From Polynucleobacter sp. AP-Reno-20A-A9 (GTDB taxonomy: Bacteria; Pseudomonadota; Gammaproteobacteria; Burkholderiales; Burkholderiaceae), in contig NZ_JACVPB010000010.1 of the NCBI RefSeq assembly GCF_018882085.1, positions 1 through 64,000 of the forward strand: DNA of 64,000 bases, written 5' to 3'. A model generated the notes under the pieces. It was given only the letters and a program-made list of their open reading frames with translations. It was not told the origin of the DNA and did not search any database. Made by a program: the position numbers and the translations under genes. Below are positions 49,870 through 59,965 of this stretch, piece by piece (position 1 is the first letter of the stretch; the number at the start of each line of letters is the position of its first letter).

Positions 49870-50862
49870 ATGAGTAAATGTTTAGCTAACAATTTGAGCG
49901 ATATGAAGAATGCGCAGTCAAGTGTTTTGACTGCTAAAGAGCTGCTAGCGCACGCCATGGCTCCTGCCTATCGAGTCATAAATGGCTTACTTGTCTTAAC
50001 TGTATTTATGGTGGTTGGGCTTTGGCTTTCAGGCAACGGTACCAATGCCGGCCCTTTTGATCTGGCTCGTATTCTGGTTCCTGAAGAAGCGCGCCATCTG
50101 GTTTGGAGCAACGGTTTTGGGATGCTCAATCAATACAAAGAGTCCAATGCAGCAGCGGCTGCTCAAACCGCTGATACCGAGATCGCGGCGGTGATCTATA
50201 GCAAGTCAAAAACTCCTATTGCATCTGGTTTAACTAGCGCCAAGCAGCAGACTGTAGCTTTGTTGATGCCTTCTGTGGCGCAAATGCAGGTGAAGTCAAT
50301 TTCTCATCTGTCTGATCGCATTCCAACGTCCAAGATTGATCCCCAGGCTTTGGATAGCAACTTAATGGGCTCGATTCAGAATCAACGTGCTGTGGCTGAC
50401 TTCTTTGAGAAGAAATACAGTCTCGACCGCGCCAAGATTGAAGAGTACGTTTCAAATACGATCTTGATTGCAAAAGAGGTCAACATCGACCCGGTACTTT
50501 TGTTGGCAGTGATTTCAGTGGAATCTAACTTCAACCCAAACACCAAGAGTCATGCTGGTGCTGAAGGTCTCATGCAGGTAATGACCTCGGTACACAAGGA
50601 TAAGTATGCAATCTTTGGCGGAACTTCTGAGGCTGCTAAGCCTGAAGTCAATATCCGTGTTGGCGCCTATATTTTGAAATACCTGATTGCCACGGCTGGT
50701 TCATTGCGTAATGGCCTGAAGTATTACGTTGGTGCTGCGAATGCTGAGGATGATGGCGGCTATGCGGACAAAGTGATGGCTGAAAGAAATCGCCTGATTG
50801 GTTTGTGTCAAAACCGTTCATCTAATCGCTTGACACTGAACGGCAAGGATCTACGCTCTTAA
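49870..50862 (+). CDS. lytic transglycosylase (SLT domain)
   Basis: A 330-aa protein with an N-terminal membrane segment (VINGLLVLTVFMVVGLWLSG), a linker of about 130 residues and a C-terminal SLT domain. The catalytic Glu is in AVISVESNF (Glu218), followed by AGAEGLMQVM and the sugar-binding YILKYL and YYVGAAN segments. It cleaves peptidoglycan strands in the periplasm. The start could also be the Met at 49903; neither has a strong ribosome-binding site. Followed by a shared terminator. Confidence 0.85.
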   Translation: MSKCLANNLSDMKNAQSSVLTAKELLAHAMAPAYRVINGLLVLTVFMVVGLWLSGNGTNAGPFDLARILVPEEARHLVWSNGFGMLNQYKESNAAAAAQTADTEIAAVIYSKSKTPIASGLTSAKQQTVALLMPSVAQMQVKSISHLSDRIPTSKIDPQALDSNLMGSIQNQRAVADFFEKKYSLDRAKIEEYVSNTILIAKEVNIDPVLLLAVISVESNFNPNTKSHAGAEGLMQVMTSVHKDKYAIFGGTSEAAKPEVNIRVGAYILKYLIATAGSLRNGLKYYVGAANAEDDGGYADKVMAERNRLIGLCQNRSSNRLTLNGKDLRS

Positions 50863-50894
50863 GTTTTCAGCTCTTGAATGGACAGAAGACTATA

Positions 50895-50918
50895 AAAAGC
50901 CACCCGAGGGTGGCTTTT
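50895..50918. terminator. bidirectional terminator between SLT and FKBP genes
   Basis: AAAAGCCACC (50895-50904) pairs with GGTGGCTTTT (50909-50918) around CGAG. A and T runs on both sides make it usable by both convergent genes. Confidence 0.85.
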
Positions 50919-50942
50919 GTTTTGCTGCCTTTTGCTGATGGC

Positions 50943-51290
50943 TTAGTTAACGCCGTGGAGCTCAACATCAAATATGAGGGTAGCATTTGGAGGAATGACG
51001 CCGCCTGCACCGCGAGGGCCATAGCCCATCTCAGAGGGAATGATCAGGGTGCGTTTGCCACCAATTTTCATGCCAGCCACGCCTTCATCCCAGCCCTTGA
51101 TGACATGTCCAGCGCCCAGAGGGAAGCTAAAGAGCTGGCCACGATCTAAAGAACTGTCAAACTTTTGACCTTTGTGGTCAGCCGCTTTTTCATCATAGAG
51201 CCAGCCGGTGTAATGCACGTCCACATGATTGCCTTTTGTAGCTTCTTTGCCTTCGCCTACAACGGTATCGATTTTTTTGAGTTCACTCAT
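50943..51290 (-). CDS. FKBP-type peptidyl-prolyl isomerase
   Basis: A 115-aa single-domain cytoplasmic FKBP, cis-trans proline isomerase and folding helper. It starts [33 protein letters not shown], followed by [69 protein letters not shown], the complete active-site framework. No insert-in-flap domain, so it is not SlyD-like. Monocistronic. Confidence 0.93.
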   Translation of the reverse strand: MSELKKIDTVVGEGKEATKGNHVDVHYTGWLYDEKAADHKGQKFDSSLDRGQLFSFPLGAGHVIKGWDEGVAGMKIGGKRTLIIPSEMGYGPRGAGGVIPPNATLIFDVELHGVN

Positions 51291-51377
51291 GATGTTTTCC
51301 TATTTCACACAAATTGATTGGCTAGTATATTCTGAGCTCTGTAAATTCTTTCGGTAATAATGCTTTAGCAAAAATGT

Positions 51378-52394
51378 ATGACAAATTATTGGCCAAATTC
51401 TGCATATAGCACCCTGACAATTAGTTCCGATGATCAGTTGTTGGTGACAGACGACTTTTTGCGTACTTATATGCAGAGGCCGGAGCTCAAGCTGGTTCCT
51501 GAATCCTGTCCTATCGAGCGCTCGCTGCATCAGCGTCTGACTGAAAACCCTCGCACAGAACTCGCTGATGATGAAATCTCGGCGATGGCTGATGAGGATA
51601 TTCAGGAGAACTATCGTGTTTGGCTGCGTTATCGGAAGCGTTTATTGGCGGCAAGCTCCCTAGAGAATTTTTATATGAGTTTATTTAAGGGTGAGGGAGT
51701 AGACGTGCCGCCATTATTTATTGCTCAGCTTGCCCAGATTTTCATAAGACATATTCTTGGTAAGGATGCGCATCCATTAGAAGCGCGAATGGGTGAGCTT
51801 TTTTTCAGAACTCAAAAGATTACCATTATTGATGATGGCATTGTGATGGGCGCAGATGATGAGGTAGTTGCTCGTAATGCCCAGGCTAGTGATACCGGCA
51901 ACATCATGGATTTACTTAAAGGTAAGTCAATGACAATGCGTTCAGCCGATCTGGATGTTCTGCACGAAGACAATGCCGACATCTACTGGACGCGAAACGA
52001 AGATTTTGATTTGGCGGTTCAGTTAAATTTTGGGCATGAGCCCATTAATCATTTTTGTCGCGTCTTGGAGAAATGGATAAAACATTTTCTAGGTATTGGC
52101 GTACGCATTACGCCGATGCAGCAAATTACTGATCCTAAGTGGTCATGGCATGTCGGCTTAGATGCAGCCGCTACAGAAATACTTAATAAGCTTTACAACA
52201 AAGAATTGGTTGAGGCAGATGAGTTGCAGAAAGTGATTTGTTTATTTCGCCTAGACTTTATTGATGAGGCTGCTGTTGCTAAGGCGCAGGCTGGTAAGCC
52301 GGTATATATGGCCATTGCCATGAACGACCAGCAGCAGCTGAAGTTAAAGCCTCAAAACCTATTGTTTAACCTGCCGCTAGCAAAAACTTCTTAA
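51378..52394 (+). CDS. DUF6352 family protein
   Basis: A 338-aa soluble protein of a family I recall as DUF6352, found mainly in Betaproteobacteria. The start is MTNYWPNSAYSTLTIS, followed by LLVTDDFLRTYMQRPELKLVPESC, the helical IQENYRVWLRYRKRLLAASSLENFYMSLF and the late WSWHVGLDAAATEILNKLYN. No catalytic motif is evident. Function unknown. It overlaps the convergent MFS gene by 4 bp. Confidence 0.75.
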   Translation: MTNYWPNSAYSTLTISSDDQLLVTDDFLRTYMQRPELKLVPESCPIERSLHQRLTENPRTELADDEISAMADEDIQENYRVWLRYRKRLLAASSLENFYMSLFKGEGVDVPPLFIAQLAQIFIRHILGKDAHPLEARMGELFFRTQKITIIDDGIVMGADDEVVARNAQASDTGNIMDLLKGKSMTMRSADLDVLHEDNADIYWTRNEDFDLAVQLNFGHEPINHFCRVLEKWIKHFLGIGVRITPMQQITDPKWSWHVGLDAAATEILNKLYNKELVEADELQKVICLFRLDFIDEAAVAKAQAGKPVYMAIAMNDQQQLKLKPQNLLFNLPLAKTS

Positions 52395-53587
52395 GCCTGC
52401 ACTCGCGATTTTCTACGCTGCTCAGCAAGCCAGAAAATCGCCAGACCGCTCACTACAACGGGGATGAGGGATCCCCAGTTCAGGATGCTCCAACCATGTG
52501 AAGTGACTAGGGCACCCGATCCAAAGGAAGTGAAGGCCATAGTTCCGAAAACACAGAAGTTAATGGCAGCCTGTGCTTTGTCACGCTCATTGGGTTGATA
52601 TGCAGTCATTGCTAAAGAAGTAGCGCCAGTAAATAAAAAGTTCCAGCCAACGCCGAGCAAAAATAAGGCGATAAAGAATTGATGGAGATCGGTTCCAGTC
52701 AGTGCGATTGCAATGCAGATGAAGTTCAGAAACACCCCGGTCCCCATCACTTTCAATACCCCAAATCGTTGGATGAGTGAGCCTGTAAAAAATCCGGGAG
52801 CAAACATGCCAATCACATGCCACTCCAGAACTAAAGCGGTGTCCGAGAATGGTAATCCACATATTTGCATCGCTAAAGGTGTGGCGGCCATGAGTAGATT
52901 CATAACCCCATACCCTAATGCTGCACCAATGATGGCAACCATAAAGACGGGTTGCTGGAGGATGACTTTTAAAGGGCGTCCATCAGTAAGTGCATGCTGC
53001 GCCTTGAGTTCTTGTGGAAAGCGAATGAACTGCATCACGAAGATGCCAATGAACCCGGCAATGGATAGAGTGAGATATGCCCCCAGAAAGGCGGTATCAA
53101 ATAGATCTCGCGTCCAGGAGGCTAGATTGGGTCCAATGACTGCACCAAGAATGCCACCAGCAAGCACCCAAGAGATCGCCTTATCGCGTTGACTCTGGTC
53201 TGTCAGTTCTGCTGCAGCAAAGCGGTAGAGCTGCCCATTGGCGCTGTAATAACCTGCAATAAAGGTCCCCAAGACTAAAAGCCAAAAGTTTCTTGTAATG
53301 GCGGCGTACGCGCATAGAAGTGCTGAGAGCATTGCTACTAGCAAGCCTAGCTGGAAAGAGACTCTGCGCCCAAAGTAGTTTTGAGATTTGGCCACAATGG
53401 AGGTGGAAAAGGCGCCCCCGACAACATAGCCCATGACGGGTAGGGTGGCCATCCAGCTGGCTGGTGCCAAGCTAAGCCCTACTAGCCCATTGATGGCGAT
53501 AAAAGTGACGTTATTGGTGAGGAATAGCCCCTGACAAATGATCAGCAGCACCAGGTTTTTGTTAAGTAAAGGATGTTTGCTGGTCAT
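52391..53587 (-). CDS. MFS transporter
   Basis: A 398-aa, 12-helix major facilitator. The first half has the loop-2/3 motif SQNYFGRRVSFQLGLLVAMLSALL, corresponding to the conserved GxLaDrxGrr region. Drug or metabolite efflux is typical for this size, but the substrate cannot be read. It is divergent from icd, with 236 bp between them. Confidence 0.87.
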   Translation of the reverse strand: MTSKHPLLNKNLVLLIICQGLFLTNNVTFIAINGLVGLSLAPASWMATLPVMGYVVGGAFSTSIVAKSQNYFGRRVSFQLGLLVAMLSALLCAYAAITRNFWLLVLGTFIAGYYSANGQLYRFAAAELTDQSQRDKAISWVLAGGILGAVIGPNLASWTRDLFDTAFLGAYLTLSIAGFIGIFVMQFIRFPQELKAQHALTDGRPLKVILQQPVFMVAIIGAALGYGVMNLLMAATPLAMQICGLPFSDTALVLEWHVIGMFAPGFFTGSLIQRFGVLKVMGTGVFLNFICIAIALTGTDLHQFFIALFLLGVGWNFLFTGATSLAMTAYQPNERDKAQAAINFCVFGTMAFTSFGSGALVTSHGWSILNWGSLIPVVVSGLAIFWLAEQRRKSRVQA

Positions 53588-53823
53588 GGCTTGCAGTGTA
53601 CGGTGAATTTGCAGTGGAAGTTGTCTCGGGGGATTCCCTTAAATTGCCCTTTATCAGGCGCTTTAAGGTGCAAAACCACCATTTTTGCTAGGTCCGATGA
53701 TTTAAAATGGAAATCTCGCCTCATTGGCAAAAGATGCGCTAAAAGCGACTTGCAAAATGTGGATTTGAGGGCGACAGGGTAAAAACCTGACTCTGTAATT
53801 TTTTCAATATTGAGGAAACATTC

Positions 53824-56058
53824 ATGGCTTCAGAGAAATCAAAGATTATTTATACGCTGACAGATGAGGCGCCACTTTTGGCCACTCGCGCATTTCTGCC
53901 AATTATTCGTACTTTTGCAGCTCCTGCTGGCGTGGAGATCGTGACGAGTGATATTTCAGTTGCTGCTCGTATCTTGGCTGAGTTTCCTGAATGCCTGACC
54001 CCTGAGCAGCAAGTTCCCAATAACTTGGCTGAGTTAGGCAAAATGACTTTATTGCCTGATACCAACATCATTAAGTTGCCAAATATTAGTGCTTCCGTAC
54101 CTCAGCTACTCGCAGCCATTAAAGAGTTGCAAAACAAAGGTTACAAGATTCCTGATTTTCCTGAAGATCCAAAAACGGATGAAGAAAAATCCATTCGCAC
54201 TCGTTATTCCAAATGCCTAGGTAGTTCAGTAAATCCTGTATTGCGCGAGGGTAACTCTGATCGCCGCGCTCCTCCTGCTGTGAAGCGTTACGCTCGTAAG
54301 AATCCACACTCGATGGGGGAGTGGAGTCAGGCATCTCGTACTCACGTTTCTCATATGCATGGCGGCGATTTTTACGCTGGTGAGAAGTCTATGACGTTGA
54401 CTAAGGCTTGCGACGTGAAGATGGACTTGGTAACCAAGAGCGGTAAGACTATCGTTCTTAAACCAAAAGTCTCTTTATTGGCTGGCGAAATTATCGACAG
54501 CATGTATATGAGTAAAAAAGCCCTTTGTGATTTTTATGAAAAAGAAATCGAAGACGCTTATAAGACCGGCATGATGTTGTCCTTGCACGTCAAGGCAACC
54601 ATGATGAAAGTTTCTCATCCAATCGTGTTTGGTCACGCAGTAAAGATTTTCTACAAGGATGCTTTTGCAAAACACTCTAAGCTATTTGAAGAGTTGGGTG
54701 TGAATGCCAATAATGGTATGAGTAGCCTGTACGAAAAGATTCAAACTTTGCCAGAATCTAAGCGCGAAGAAATCATTCAAGATTTGCATGCCTGCCACGA
54801 GCATCGTCCAGCATTGGCGATGGTGGACTCTGCTAAGGGTATTACCAACCTCCATTCTCCAAGCGATGTGATCGTGGATGCTTCCATGCCAGCAATGATT
54901 CGTGCTGGCGGAAAAATGTGGGGTGCTGATGGTCGTTTGCATGACACGAAGGCAGTCATTCCTGAAAGCACCTTTGCCCGAATCTATCAAGAAATGATTA
55001 ATTTCTGTAAGACACACGGTAACTTTGATCCAACGACAATGGGTACAGTACCTAACGTCGGTCTGATGGCTCAACAGGCTGAAGAGTATGGTTCACACGA
55101 CAAGACTTTTGAGATTCCTGAAGCGGGTGTAGCCCGTATCGTTGCTGATGATGGCACCGTATTGCTTGAGCAACATGTGGAAGAGGGCGATATCTGGCGT
55201 ATGTGTCAGGTTAAAGATGCGCCAATTCGTGATTGGGTGAAGTTGGCCGTGAATCGCGCGCGCCTCTCCAACACCCCAGCAGTATTCTGGCTCGACGAGT
55301 ACCGTCCGCACGAAGCTGAATTAATTAAGAAGGTGCATACCTACCTCAAGGACTACGATCTGAAGGGTGTAGATATTCAAATCATGTCCCAGACACGAGC
55401 AATGCGTTACACCTTGGAGCGTGTGATTCGTGGCAAGGACACTATTTCTGTGACCGGTAATATTTTGCGTGACTATCTCACTGACTTATTCCCAATTATG
55501 GAATTAGGTACAAGCGCAAAGATGTTATCCATCGTGCCTTTGATGGCTGGCGGCGGCCTGTTCGAAACGGGCGCTGGTGGTTCAGCCCCTAAGCACGTTC
55601 AACAGTTGGTAGAAGAAAACCACCTCCGTTGGGATTCACTTGGTGAGTTCATGGCTTTAGCTGTATCTCTTGAGGATATCGGTGATAAGACTGGCAACAA
55701 TAAGGTGAAAATCTTGGCCCGCACTTTGGATGAAGCAACTGGTAAGTTGCTAGATAACAATAAATCGCCTTCACCGCGCACTGGTGAGTTAGATAACCGT
55801 GGCAGCCAGTTCTACCTTGCTATGTACTGGGCTGAAGCATTGGCTGCTCAAACAGAAGATAAAGAATTGCAAGCGCACTTCGCTCCTTTGGCAAAATCTT
55901 TGATTGAGAATGAGCAAAAGATTGCGGATGAACTCAAGGCAGTTCAAGGTAAGCCAGCGGATATTGGCGGTTACTTCATGCCTGATTCGGAGAAGTTTGA
56001 AGCAGTAATGCGTCCTAGCGCTACATTGAATGCAGCTTTAAAGGCGGCCAACGCGTAA
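53824..56058 (+). CDS. icd: monomeric NADP-dependent isocitrate dehydrogenase
   Basis: A 744-aa enzyme of the monomeric isocitrate dehydrogenase type, catalysing oxidative decarboxylation of isocitrate to 2-oxoglutarate in the TCA cycle with NADP. The N-terminus [26 protein letters not shown] and core motifs [23 protein letters not shown] (substrate Arg/Ser/Lys) and [38 protein letters not shown] are canonical. The C-terminal [15 protein letters not shown] block is present. Length is standard. GAGGAAAC precedes the ATG. The 236-bp upstream region shows no clear regulatory element. Confidence 0.95.
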   Translation: MASEKSKIIYTLTDEAPLLATRAFLPIIRTFAAPAGVEIVTSDISVAARILAEFPECLTPEQQVPNNLAELGKMTLLPDTNIIKLPNISASVPQLLAAIKELQNKGYKIPDFPEDPKTDEEKSIRTRYSKCLGSSVNPVLREGNSDRRAPPAVKRYARKNPHSMGEWSQASRTHVSHMHGGDFYAGEKSMTLTKACDVKMDLVTKSGKTIVLKPKVSLLAGEIIDSMYMSKKALCDFYEKEIEDAYKTGMMLSLHVKATMMKVSHPIVFGHAVKIFYKDAFAKHSKLFEELGVNANNGMSSLYEKIQTLPESKREEIIQDLHACHEHRPALAMVDSAKGITNLHSPSDVIVDASMPAMIRAGGKMWGADGRLHDTKAVIPESTFARIYQEMINFCKTHGNFDPTTMGTVPNVGLMAQQAEEYGSHDKTFEIPEAGVARIVADDGTVLLEQHVEEGDIWRMCQVKDAPIRDWVKLAVNRARLSNTPAVFWLDEYRPHEAELIKKVHTYLKDYDLKGVDIQIMSQTRAMRYTLERVIRGKDTISVTGNILRDYLTDLFPIMELGTSAKMLSIVPLMAGGGLFETGAGGSAPKHVQQLVEENHLRWDSLGEFMALAVSLEDIGDKTGNNKVKILARTLDEATGKLLDNNKSPSPRTGELDNRGSQFYLAMYWAEALAAQTEDKELQAHFAPLAKSLIENEQKIADELKAVQGKPADIGGYFMPDSEKFEAVMRPSATLNAALKAANA

Positions 56059-56105
56059 TAGGTGTAAGCGATAAGTACCTAATTTTTTAGATTAGGTTTA
56101 GCATT

Positions 56106-56133
56106 AAAAGGCAAACTTTCGAGTTTGCCTTTT
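56106..56133 (+). terminator. intrinsic terminator after icd
   Basis: AAAAGGCAAACT (56106-56117) and AGTTTGCCTTTT (56122-56133) form a 12-bp stem closed by a TTCG tetraloop and followed by more T residues. It should end the icd transcript just before the BLUF gene. Confidence 0.88.
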
Positions 56134-56160
56134 TTATTTGCCCCACCTATTTTTTAAGTT

Positions 56161-56568
56161 ATGTCTAAACCAAAAGACCTGGTTGAATTGAGTTATCTGA
56201 GTGAAGCTATCTCGGATATGTCTTTTCTTGGCTTAATGCGATTGCTCGAGTCCGCGCGAGTATTTAATCAAAAAAATGGTGTTACGGGCATTCTCTTTTA
56301 TGACAACCAGCAGTTTGGTCAAATCATAGAGGGCGAGCGCGCTAGTGTCATGAAGGTTTGGAAACGCATTCAGGAAGACAGACGCCATCATCGTGTTGAG
56401 CTTTTAGAAATTGCTGAAATTACTGAACGTAGCTTTCCAGATTGGTTGTTACGCTTTTATGGTGGGGAGACCCTCACCCGAGACTATCCAGAGCTAGCTG
56501 ATATGGTTGGGGGTATGGATAAGCATAGCCTGGCGTTAATGAACAAAATGCGCGCGAGCCTCTCTTAA
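56161..56568 (+). CDS. BLUF-domain blue-light sensor
   Basis: A 135-aa flavin photoreceptor consisting of a single BLUF domain and a short helical extension. The photocycle residues are all present at the spacing of AppA (Tyr21, Asn45, Gln63): Tyr12, Asn36 and Gln54. The semi-conserved Trp is Trp95 (AppA Trp104). The next conserved position, Met in AppA (106), is Leu97 here. There is no fused output domain, so signalling must go through a partner. It is followed on the same strand by msrP, lipocalin and a metallohydrolase. Confidence 0.88.
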   Translation: MSKPKDLVELSYLSEAISDMSFLGLMRLLESARVFNQKNGVTGILFYDNQQFGQIIEGERASVMKVWKRIQEDRRHHRVELLEIAEITERSFPDWLLRFYGGETLTRDYPELADMVGGMDKHSLALMNKMRASLS

Positions 56569-56625
56569 GCAAAAAATTGCCATCGGTAGCAAAATAGGTT
56601 TATTCCATCCCCGGGAGGGCGCAAC

Positions 56626-57588
56626 ATGCGTTTTACTGATAAGACCATTCTTACGAGTGATATCACTCCAAAAGCTGTATTTGAAAACCGCCGCAATATT
56701 ATTAAGACTGCGGCTGCTGGGGGTTTTGGCATGGCCCTGGCGCCCTGGTTCTCCAGGGACGCGCTTGCTGCTAACCCAGAAAAGCTAGCCGCTACGCTCA
56801 ATCCCGCATACGCAAATAAAGAGGATTTGACGGCCCTGAAGTACGTCACCAGTTACAACAATTTTTATGAGTTTGGCACCGATAAGGCGGACCCAGCAGC
56901 GTATGCAGATACTTTACAGACAAGGCCATGGACTATCTCAATCGAGGGCTTGGTCAAAAAGCCAATGACGCTGGATATCGATGCGCTCCTGAAGCTGGCT
57001 CCCATGGAGGAGCGAATTTATCGGATGCGTTGCGTTGAGGGTTGGTCTATGGTCATTCCTTGGGATGGTTATTCACTCTCTAAACTTATTAATAAAGTAG
57101 AGCCACTGGGATCTGCAAAGTATGTGGAATTTATTTCCTTGGCTGATCGAAAGCAAATGCCGGGAGTGAAGAGCAATATTATTGATTGGCCTTATCGTGA
57201 GGGTCTGCGCATGGATGAGGCCATGAATCCACTAACGTTGCTGACTTTTGGTCTATATGGTGAGGTCTTGCCCAAGCAAAATGGCGCCCCAGTCCGCATA
57301 GTGGTTCCCTGGAAGTATGGCTTTAAGAGTGCCAAGTCCATTGTCAAAATTCGTTTTACTGAAGAGATGCCTAAGACCAGTTGGAATCAGTTTGATGCAC
57401 GTGAGTATGGCTTCTATTCCAATGTGAATCCTCAGGTGGATCACCCACGTTGGAGTCAGGCAGTTGAGCGTCGTATTGGCGATCCCAAAGGAATGTTTGC
57501 GCCAAAGATTAAAACCCAAATGTTTAATGGCTATGGTGACCAAGTAGCCAGTATGTACACGGGTATGGATCTGAAGAAGTACTATTAG
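56626..57588 (+). CDS. msrP: periplasmic methionine-sulfoxide reductase, molybdoprotein MsrP
   Basis: A 320-aa Moco enzyme of the sulfite-oxidase family (MsrP/YedY) that repairs oxidised methionine in periplasmic proteins. A Tat signal with the twin Arg at residues 22-23 ([13 protein letters not shown]) is followed by the mature enzyme. The molybdenum-ligand Cys136 is in [18 protein letters not shown], and [20 protein letters not shown] is also typical. The usual membrane haem partner MsrQ does not follow; instead a lipocalin does, after 2 bp. Confidence 0.92.
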   Translation: MRFTDKTILTSDITPKAVFENRRNIIKTAAAGGFGMALAPWFSRDALAANPEKLAATLNPAYANKEDLTALKYVTSYNNFYEFGTDKADPAAYADTLQTRPWTISIEGLVKKPMTLDIDALLKLAPMEERIYRMRCVEGWSMVIPWDGYSLSKLINKVEPLGSAKYVEFISLADRKQMPGVKSNIIDWPYREGLRMDEAMNPLTLLTFGLYGEVLPKQNGAPVRIVVPWKYGFKSAKSIVKIRFTEEMPKTSWNQFDAREYGFYSNVNPQVDHPRWSQAVERRIGDPKGMFAPKIKTQMFNGYGDQVASMYTGMDLKKYY

Positions 57589-57590
57589 TA

Positions 57591-58151
57591 ATGAACAAAA
57601 TTTATTCAGTATTTTTTAGTACCTGCATTTTTTTGTTTAACTTTTCTGCGTATGGGCAGGGAAGCGATGTACCGGTAAAGACGATTCCATCTCTAGATGT
57701 GCAGCGTTATTTAGGTACTTGGTATGAGATTGCCAAATATCCTAATTGGTTTCAGAAGAAGTGCATTAGTAATACCAAAGCGGTCTATTCGGCTAGGACT
57801 GATGGCACGCTAAAAGTATTAAATAGCTGCAAAACTGCTGAAAGTGATGTTTCAGAGGCTGAGGGCACAGCAAGGCAGATTGGGGCAAAAGACTCTCCCA
57901 AGCTTGAAGTGCGATTTGCACCCGCATGGTTGGCCTTCATACCTTTGGTATGGGGTGATTATTGGGTGATTGACCTGGATGCTCAGTATCAAGTGGCTGT
58001 CGTGAGTGACCCTCGCCGTGAATATCTTTGGATTCTGTCCAGAACCCCGCAGTTAGATAAAAAAGTCTATGAAGACACCTTGGTGCGCATACAGGCACAA
58101 CAGTTTGATGTACGTAAGTTAGAGTTAACACCACAAGCAAGCGCCAAGTAA
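57591..58151 (+). CDS. bacterial lipocalin (Blc-like)
   Basis: A 186-aa secreted lipocalin with a signal peptide (cleavage near SAYG|QG) and the lipocalin signature GTWYEIAKYPNWFQ (residues 42-55). The later YQVAVVSDPRREYLWILSRTP is also typical of Blc. There is no lipobox, so it is probably soluble in the periplasm, unlike E. coli Blc. Members bind lysophospholipids or fatty acids. It starts 2 bp after msrP. Confidence 0.88.
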   Translation: MNKIYSVFFSTCIFLFNFSAYGQGSDVPVKTIPSLDVQRYLGTWYEIAKYPNWFQKKCISNTKAVYSARTDGTLKVLNSCKTAESDVSEAEGTARQIGAKDSPKLEVRFAPAWLAFIPLVWGDYWVIDLDAQYQVAVVSDPRREYLWILSRTPQLDKKVYEDTLVRIQAQQFDVRKLELTPQASAK

Positions 58152-58169
58152 GCACAAAGTAACCAAGCT

Positions 58170-59093
58170 ATGACTATGCATTTGCTGCCCCCAGGGATTG
58201 AAGTCTTTGAAAGAGGCTGGCTGTCCGCTAATAATATTTTTCACTTTGGTGAACATGATGTCTCCTTGGTGGATTCTGGATATTGCGCTCACCAAGACCT
58301 GACTATCACCTTAGTTCAGAGCGCTTTACAAAAGCATCACCTATTGAAATTAAATAAGATGGTCAATACCCATCTACATTCGGATCACTGTGGTGGCAAT
58401 GCGGCTTTGGTAGAGGCTTTTCATTGCGAGGTATATATTCCAGCTGCAGAAGCAATGGCGGTTAAAAACTGGGATAGCGCTTTATTAAGTTACGACAACC
58501 TCGGTCAGGAGTGCCCTCAGTTTCCCCATCACGGCGTATTAGTTCCGGGCGAAGAAATATTGTTAGGAAGATATATTTGGAGGATATTGACAGCGCCAGG
58601 GCATGATCCACATTCTGTCATGTTGTACCAGCCAGATCATTGCATCTTGATTTCGGCTGATGCCCTATGGGAAGAGGGCTTTGGGGTAATTTTCCCTGAG
58701 CTCTGGGGTGAGTCAGGTTTTGAGGAGGTGGCGCAAACCCTGGATCTGATTGAGACTCTGCCAGTGAACCTGGTGATTCCTGGGCATGGCGCACCTTTTG
58801 TAGATGTTTCCAAATCTCTTGCCACAGCAAGATCAAGATTGGATTACTTAGCCTCTGATCCAGATCGCAATGCACGCCACGGCGCTAAAGTGTTGCTGAA
58901 ATATCGTCTCTTAGAGTGGCGCAGTCGTGATCTTGCGCAAGTGAATGCATGGATTGCGCATACGCCAGCATTAATTAGCGCAGCAAGACAACTCAATATG
59001 AGTATGGATGAATTTACGCAGTGGCTACCAAAAGCTTTGGTGAAATCAGGCGCAGCAAAACTAGAGAATGAGATCTTGGTTGATCTTGGCTGA
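58170..59093 (+). CDS. metallo-beta-lactamase-fold hydrolase
   Basis: A 307-aa cytoplasmic MBL protein. HLHSDH (residues 68-73) supplies the first metal site, TAPGHDPHS the next, and SADALWEEG and IPGHGAPF the remaining ligands. The C-terminal helical extension (about 215-307, LARSRLDYLASDP onward) is typical of the glyoxalase-II/LACTB2-like subgroup. Substrate unknown. The 18-bp gap to the lipocalin suggests one operon with BLUF, MsrP and lipocalin. Confidence 0.85.
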   Translation: MTMHLLPPGIEVFERGWLSANNIFHFGEHDVSLVDSGYCAHQDLTITLVQSALQKHHLLKLNKMVNTHLHSDHCGGNAALVEAFHCEVYIPAAEAMAVKNWDSALLSYDNLGQECPQFPHHGVLVPGEEILLGRYIWRILTAPGHDPHSVMLYQPDHCILISADALWEEGFGVIFPELWGESGFEEVAQTLDLIETLPVNLVIPGHGAPFVDVSKSLATARSRLDYLASDPDRNARHGAKVLLKYRLLEWRSRDLAQVNAWIAHTPALISAARQLNMSMDEFTQWLPKALVKSGAAKLENEILVDLG

Positions 59094-59111
59094 TCTTTTT
59101 TATCGCTTGGC

Positions 59112-59909
59112 TTAAAAGCTAAGTGAAATTTTTCCGTATACGGTCCAGTTGTAAAGTTGATAAGTCTGCACAACTTGCTTGGCTCCACCGATGGCGATTA
59201 AAAGATTTTTATTAATGCGCTGAGTCACCATAGCATCGATTGGTACAAACCAGCCGCCACCTGCCGAGTTATAAACGGCGCCATTTTCATCCCAGAAGCG
59301 GAGCTGAGTGCTGGAGGTCAGATTGAGGCCGACCGTTGGATAAAGCTCGAGGTGATTATCTACGGGGGGTAAACCGGAGGCTGTGGGTGCCTTGCGATTA
59401 AAGCCCATCATGTATCTGGCGAGAGGTGAAATATCCGCAAGGATATTTTGGCTGCTACCTGCAGGCCTAAAGGAGGTGCTCACCTGAGGTCCTGCTAGCC
59501 ACTGGCCTGTGCTACCGAGTGGGGCTAATATTCTGGCCCCAATATTTGCAAACCAATCGGCTTGACCACCCCAAATTGTGAGCATTGCATTGTTGGGTGA
59601 GTAGGTGCCGGTGGATTGTGCGGCAAGTGTTGGTCCATAGGCGGCCGTATAAGCAGTGTCCAATCTCATGGTTCCATGCCAGCTACCAAGATTTAAGGGG
59701 TTGTAATAGCGTAATTTAAGCGTGTCAGCATAGTTATCGGCACCCTGGGCGGCATGATAGCCCCAAAACTCTAGAATGTGATCTTGAGATCTTTCTTGAG
59801 ATGCATTAACGAGCCCTAAAATAGGTGTGGGAGAGGGTTGCTCCGTTGCGCACGCTAGAGCGGCAGGAATGCATAGCAATGAAAAAGTGAGCGCACGCAG
59901 GAATACCAT
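59112..59909 (-). CDS. outer-membrane beta-barrel-type protein, unknown function
   Basis: A 265-aa protein with a signal peptide (ALTFSLLCIPAALA), an overall beta-strand pattern and the terminal signature WTVYGKISLSF with Phe at the end, typical of outer-membrane proteins. Stretches such as AYTAAYGPTLAAQSTGTYSPNNAMLTIWGGQADWFANIG suggest a porin-like or channel-like barrel, but no family is recognised. Convergent with the metallohydrolase gene and divergent from the SDR gene. Confidence 0.65.
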   Translation of the reverse strand: MVFLRALTFSLLCIPAALACATEQPSPTPILGLVNASQERSQDHILEFWGYHAAQGADNYADTLKLRYYNPLNLGSWHGTMRLDTAYTAAYGPTLAAQSTGTYSPNNAMLTIWGGQADWFANIGARILAPLGSTGQWLAGPQVSTSFRPAGSSQNILADISPLARYMMGFNRKAPTASGLPPVDNHLELYPTVGLNLTSSTQLRFWDENGAVYNSAGGGWFVPIDAMVTQRINKNLLIAIGGAKQVVQTYQLYNWTVYGKISLSF

Positions 59910-59965
59910 ATAGGCATTAATATTAAATTACAAAACACTATTTACTAAAGATTTAAAGAGGAAGC

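Noticed and set aside
52713..53192. Plus-strand frame of 159 codons inside the MFS gene
   Set aside because: Antisense to a clear 12-helix transporter; Pro/Arg/Met-rich composition without domain features.
54682..55074. Minus-strand frame of 130 codons inside icd
   Set aside because: A shadow of the isocitrate dehydrogenase gene; it has His/Cys-rich composition typical of antisense frames and no start signal.
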